Shown here piece by piece: positions 62,778 to 64,000 of a DNA stretch of 64,000 bases. A model generated the notes under the pieces. That model was not told where the DNA came from and searched no databases. It worked only from the letters and a program-made list of their open reading frames with translations. Both the position numbers and the translations under genes were made by a program. The stretch comes from Zoroaster sp. YZ-2022. Taxonomy: Eukaryota > Echinodermata > Asteroidea > Forcipulatida > Zoroasteridae. Positions within the stretch are counted from its first letter, which is position 1, and each line of letters begins with the position of its first letter. The stretch lies in NCBI GenBank assembly GCA_029582265.1, contig CM055816.1, forward strand, positions 92,495,765 to 92,559,764. Direction: 5' to 3'.

Positions 62778-64000
62778 GTGATGATAATAATGAATGCTAT
62801 GCAGCATCAACTCAACGGTGAATCAGCGACAAACTCTCAAAGAGGAAGTCCATCGCCCGTTCTGGTCGGTATGCTTGAGCAGGTACCGCCAGATCGTACA
62901 CACACTGCTCAGAACAATAACAGAATTCGTGCTGTAAACAGGAGAAAGTGGAGTAAGGACGATAACAGAATTGCAATGGAATGTTTTATAAGGAGCAAGC
63001 CAGAGAACAGAGGGTACAGAAGGAGAATGATTAACATATGGCAGGATAAAAGCATGTTTGAAATAAGCGAACAGCGGCTTGCCGACCAGGTAAAACAAAT
63101 CAAACTAATCAGTGGCTAACGAATCAGTGGCATAATCAGTGGCTAACGAAAGTTGAGGTGAAAGAGATGAGTAGAATAATATCACGGACAGAGGCTGGGG
63201 ATGAAGACGTACAGGAGGAGGAACTGGACAACGTGGTCGCTGGTGAGCTGGCAAGTTCCCAGAGTGCGGATGAGGTCAGTGGAGGAATAGAAGAGGGAAC
63301 AGAAGACTTGACGGAGGAAGAGCTAGAGATTAGGAAGAGGATTGAAGAGGTAATGGTATCGGTAAAAGGGACAGGTAAGTGGAGTATTCCTGCATTGCGC
63401 CAGGTCCCAAGGAAAAAGATGACAAATGTGTCAGCTATGGTAAGTAGAATCCTTGGGACGGTAAGTACTACTAATCTTTCTGAAATTAACGATCTTGTTT
63501 TTGCAGGTGCAGTTGTAGTAGCGGAGAGATCAGGGGTAAAATCTTCACATTCACAATCACGACATAAAGATAATAAACCTTGGTGGAAACGCGGACTTGA
63601 GGGCCAAATTAACGAGTTACGCAAAGATCTCAGTAGAATAGAGCAAATGGATAGAGGTGCAATGAAAGATTCAGATGAGGAACAGATTAATGAAGAAGTA
63701 TCAAGTAAAAGGAAAGGGGATGAGTGTAGTTAAGGAAGAAATAAAGCAAAGGGTTAAGGCGAAGGCTGCGAAAGTAAAGAGGTACGATGAGAGAGTCAGG
63801 CAGTTTCATCAAAATCGCCTATTCAGTACAAATCAACGTCAATTATTCAAAGAAATGGACGGGAAATGTGACAACTCACAAATGGGCCCAGATCCAGCAC
63901 AGGCAAGGAATTTTTGGGGTGGCCTTTGGGATCAGCCTGGTGATCATAACAGACAAGCAGAATGGTTAGCCGACGTGAAAGACGAGTTAAAGAATGTACA
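62778..64000 (+). pseudogene. N-terminal part of a reverse-transcriptase retroelement ORF (continues past window)
   Basis: Three consecutive frames: 62778-63119 (RRKWSKDDNRIAMECFIRSK, NRGYRRRMINIW, EQRLADQVKQIK), a Myb/SANT-like basic helix pattern; 63158-63733 (LRQVPRKKMTNVSAMVSRIL, INDLVFAGAVVVAERSGVK, PWWKRGLEGQINELRKDLS); and 63720-64000, still open at the edge (VKRYDERVRQFHQNRLFSTN, FWGGLWDQPGDHN). This order is that of the pre-RT part of a retroelement family common in cnidarians and other marine invertebrates; the RT would lie right of the window. The first break is caused by short duplicated ATCAGTGGC units at about 63109-63145, and the second is a frameshift near 63720. Clade not assigned (R2-like is possible). 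Confidence 0.6.

Overview
This window is invertebrate animal DNA, probably marine, with almost no unique coding sequence. The evidence is spliced exons with metazoan-style splice sites, including a synaptotagmin N-terminus, and a transposon community typical of cnidarian, spiralian and invertebrate-deuterostome genomes: piggyBac, Ty3/Gypsy, Penelope-like, RTE, L2/CR1, Jockey/I-type and Tx1-type LINEs, and a tRNA-derived SINE. The phylum cannot be resolved from sequence alone. No bacterial gene, operon, CRISPR array or functional RNA gene was found.

Layout. 1-6.0 kb: a 2.86-kb composite (Gypsy gag and integrase scraps around a dead piggyBac) present as two near-identical tandem copies plus a truncated third. 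6-11.8 kb: AT-rich DNA with a candidate minus-strand exon (7.0 kb), a dispersed repeat split by an RTE LINE and a possible LTR, and a SINE. 11.8-24.45 kb: a large 99-bp satellite with a 2031-bp higher-order repeat. It is interrupted by about 0.86 kb of poly-T and 0.6 kb of poly-C that look like assembly artefacts, followed by 2.8 kb of indel-rich, apparently unpolished sequence. 24.6-26.0 kb: a decayed transposon ORF and a Penelope-like 3' end. 26.0-26.5 kb: a 500-N gap. 26.8-37.6 kb: two head-to-tail Tx1-type LINEs whose 3' ends both lie directly against TC dinucleotide repeats. 37.6-40.7 kb: a candidate exon, a second copy of the dispersed repeat with a Penelope-like insertion, and a Penelope RT scrap. 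41.0-49.2 kb: a three-layer nest (Jockey/I-type LINE > L2/CR1 LINE > younger Jockey/I-type LINE) with visible target-site duplications. 49.3-53.1 kb: fragments of the same families. 54.4-55.3 kb: two minus-strand synaptotagmin exons. 55.4-57.4 kb: a LINE endonuclease scrap, a foldback MITE and a LINE ORF1 with three CCHC knuckles. 60 kb: a 245-250-bp tandem repeat. 62.8-64 kb: the 5' part of a reverse-transcriptase retroelement ORF that runs off the right edge.

How it fits together. The only confident host gene is a synaptotagmin transcribed right to left. The two exons at 55.2 and 54.5 kb join to give the family's Pro-Leu-Pro-x-Trp-Ala juxtamembrane motif, a transmembrane helix and a Cys-rich stretch. 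Candidate exons at 37.7 and 7.0 kb lie on the same strand and may be later exons, in which case most of the window is the repeat-filled introns of this gene and the C2 domains lie beyond the left edge. That link is inference. The rest records repeated retrotransposition: nested insertions, a SINE that shares its 3' tail with the local L2 LINE, and LINEs that appear to choose TC microsatellites as targets.
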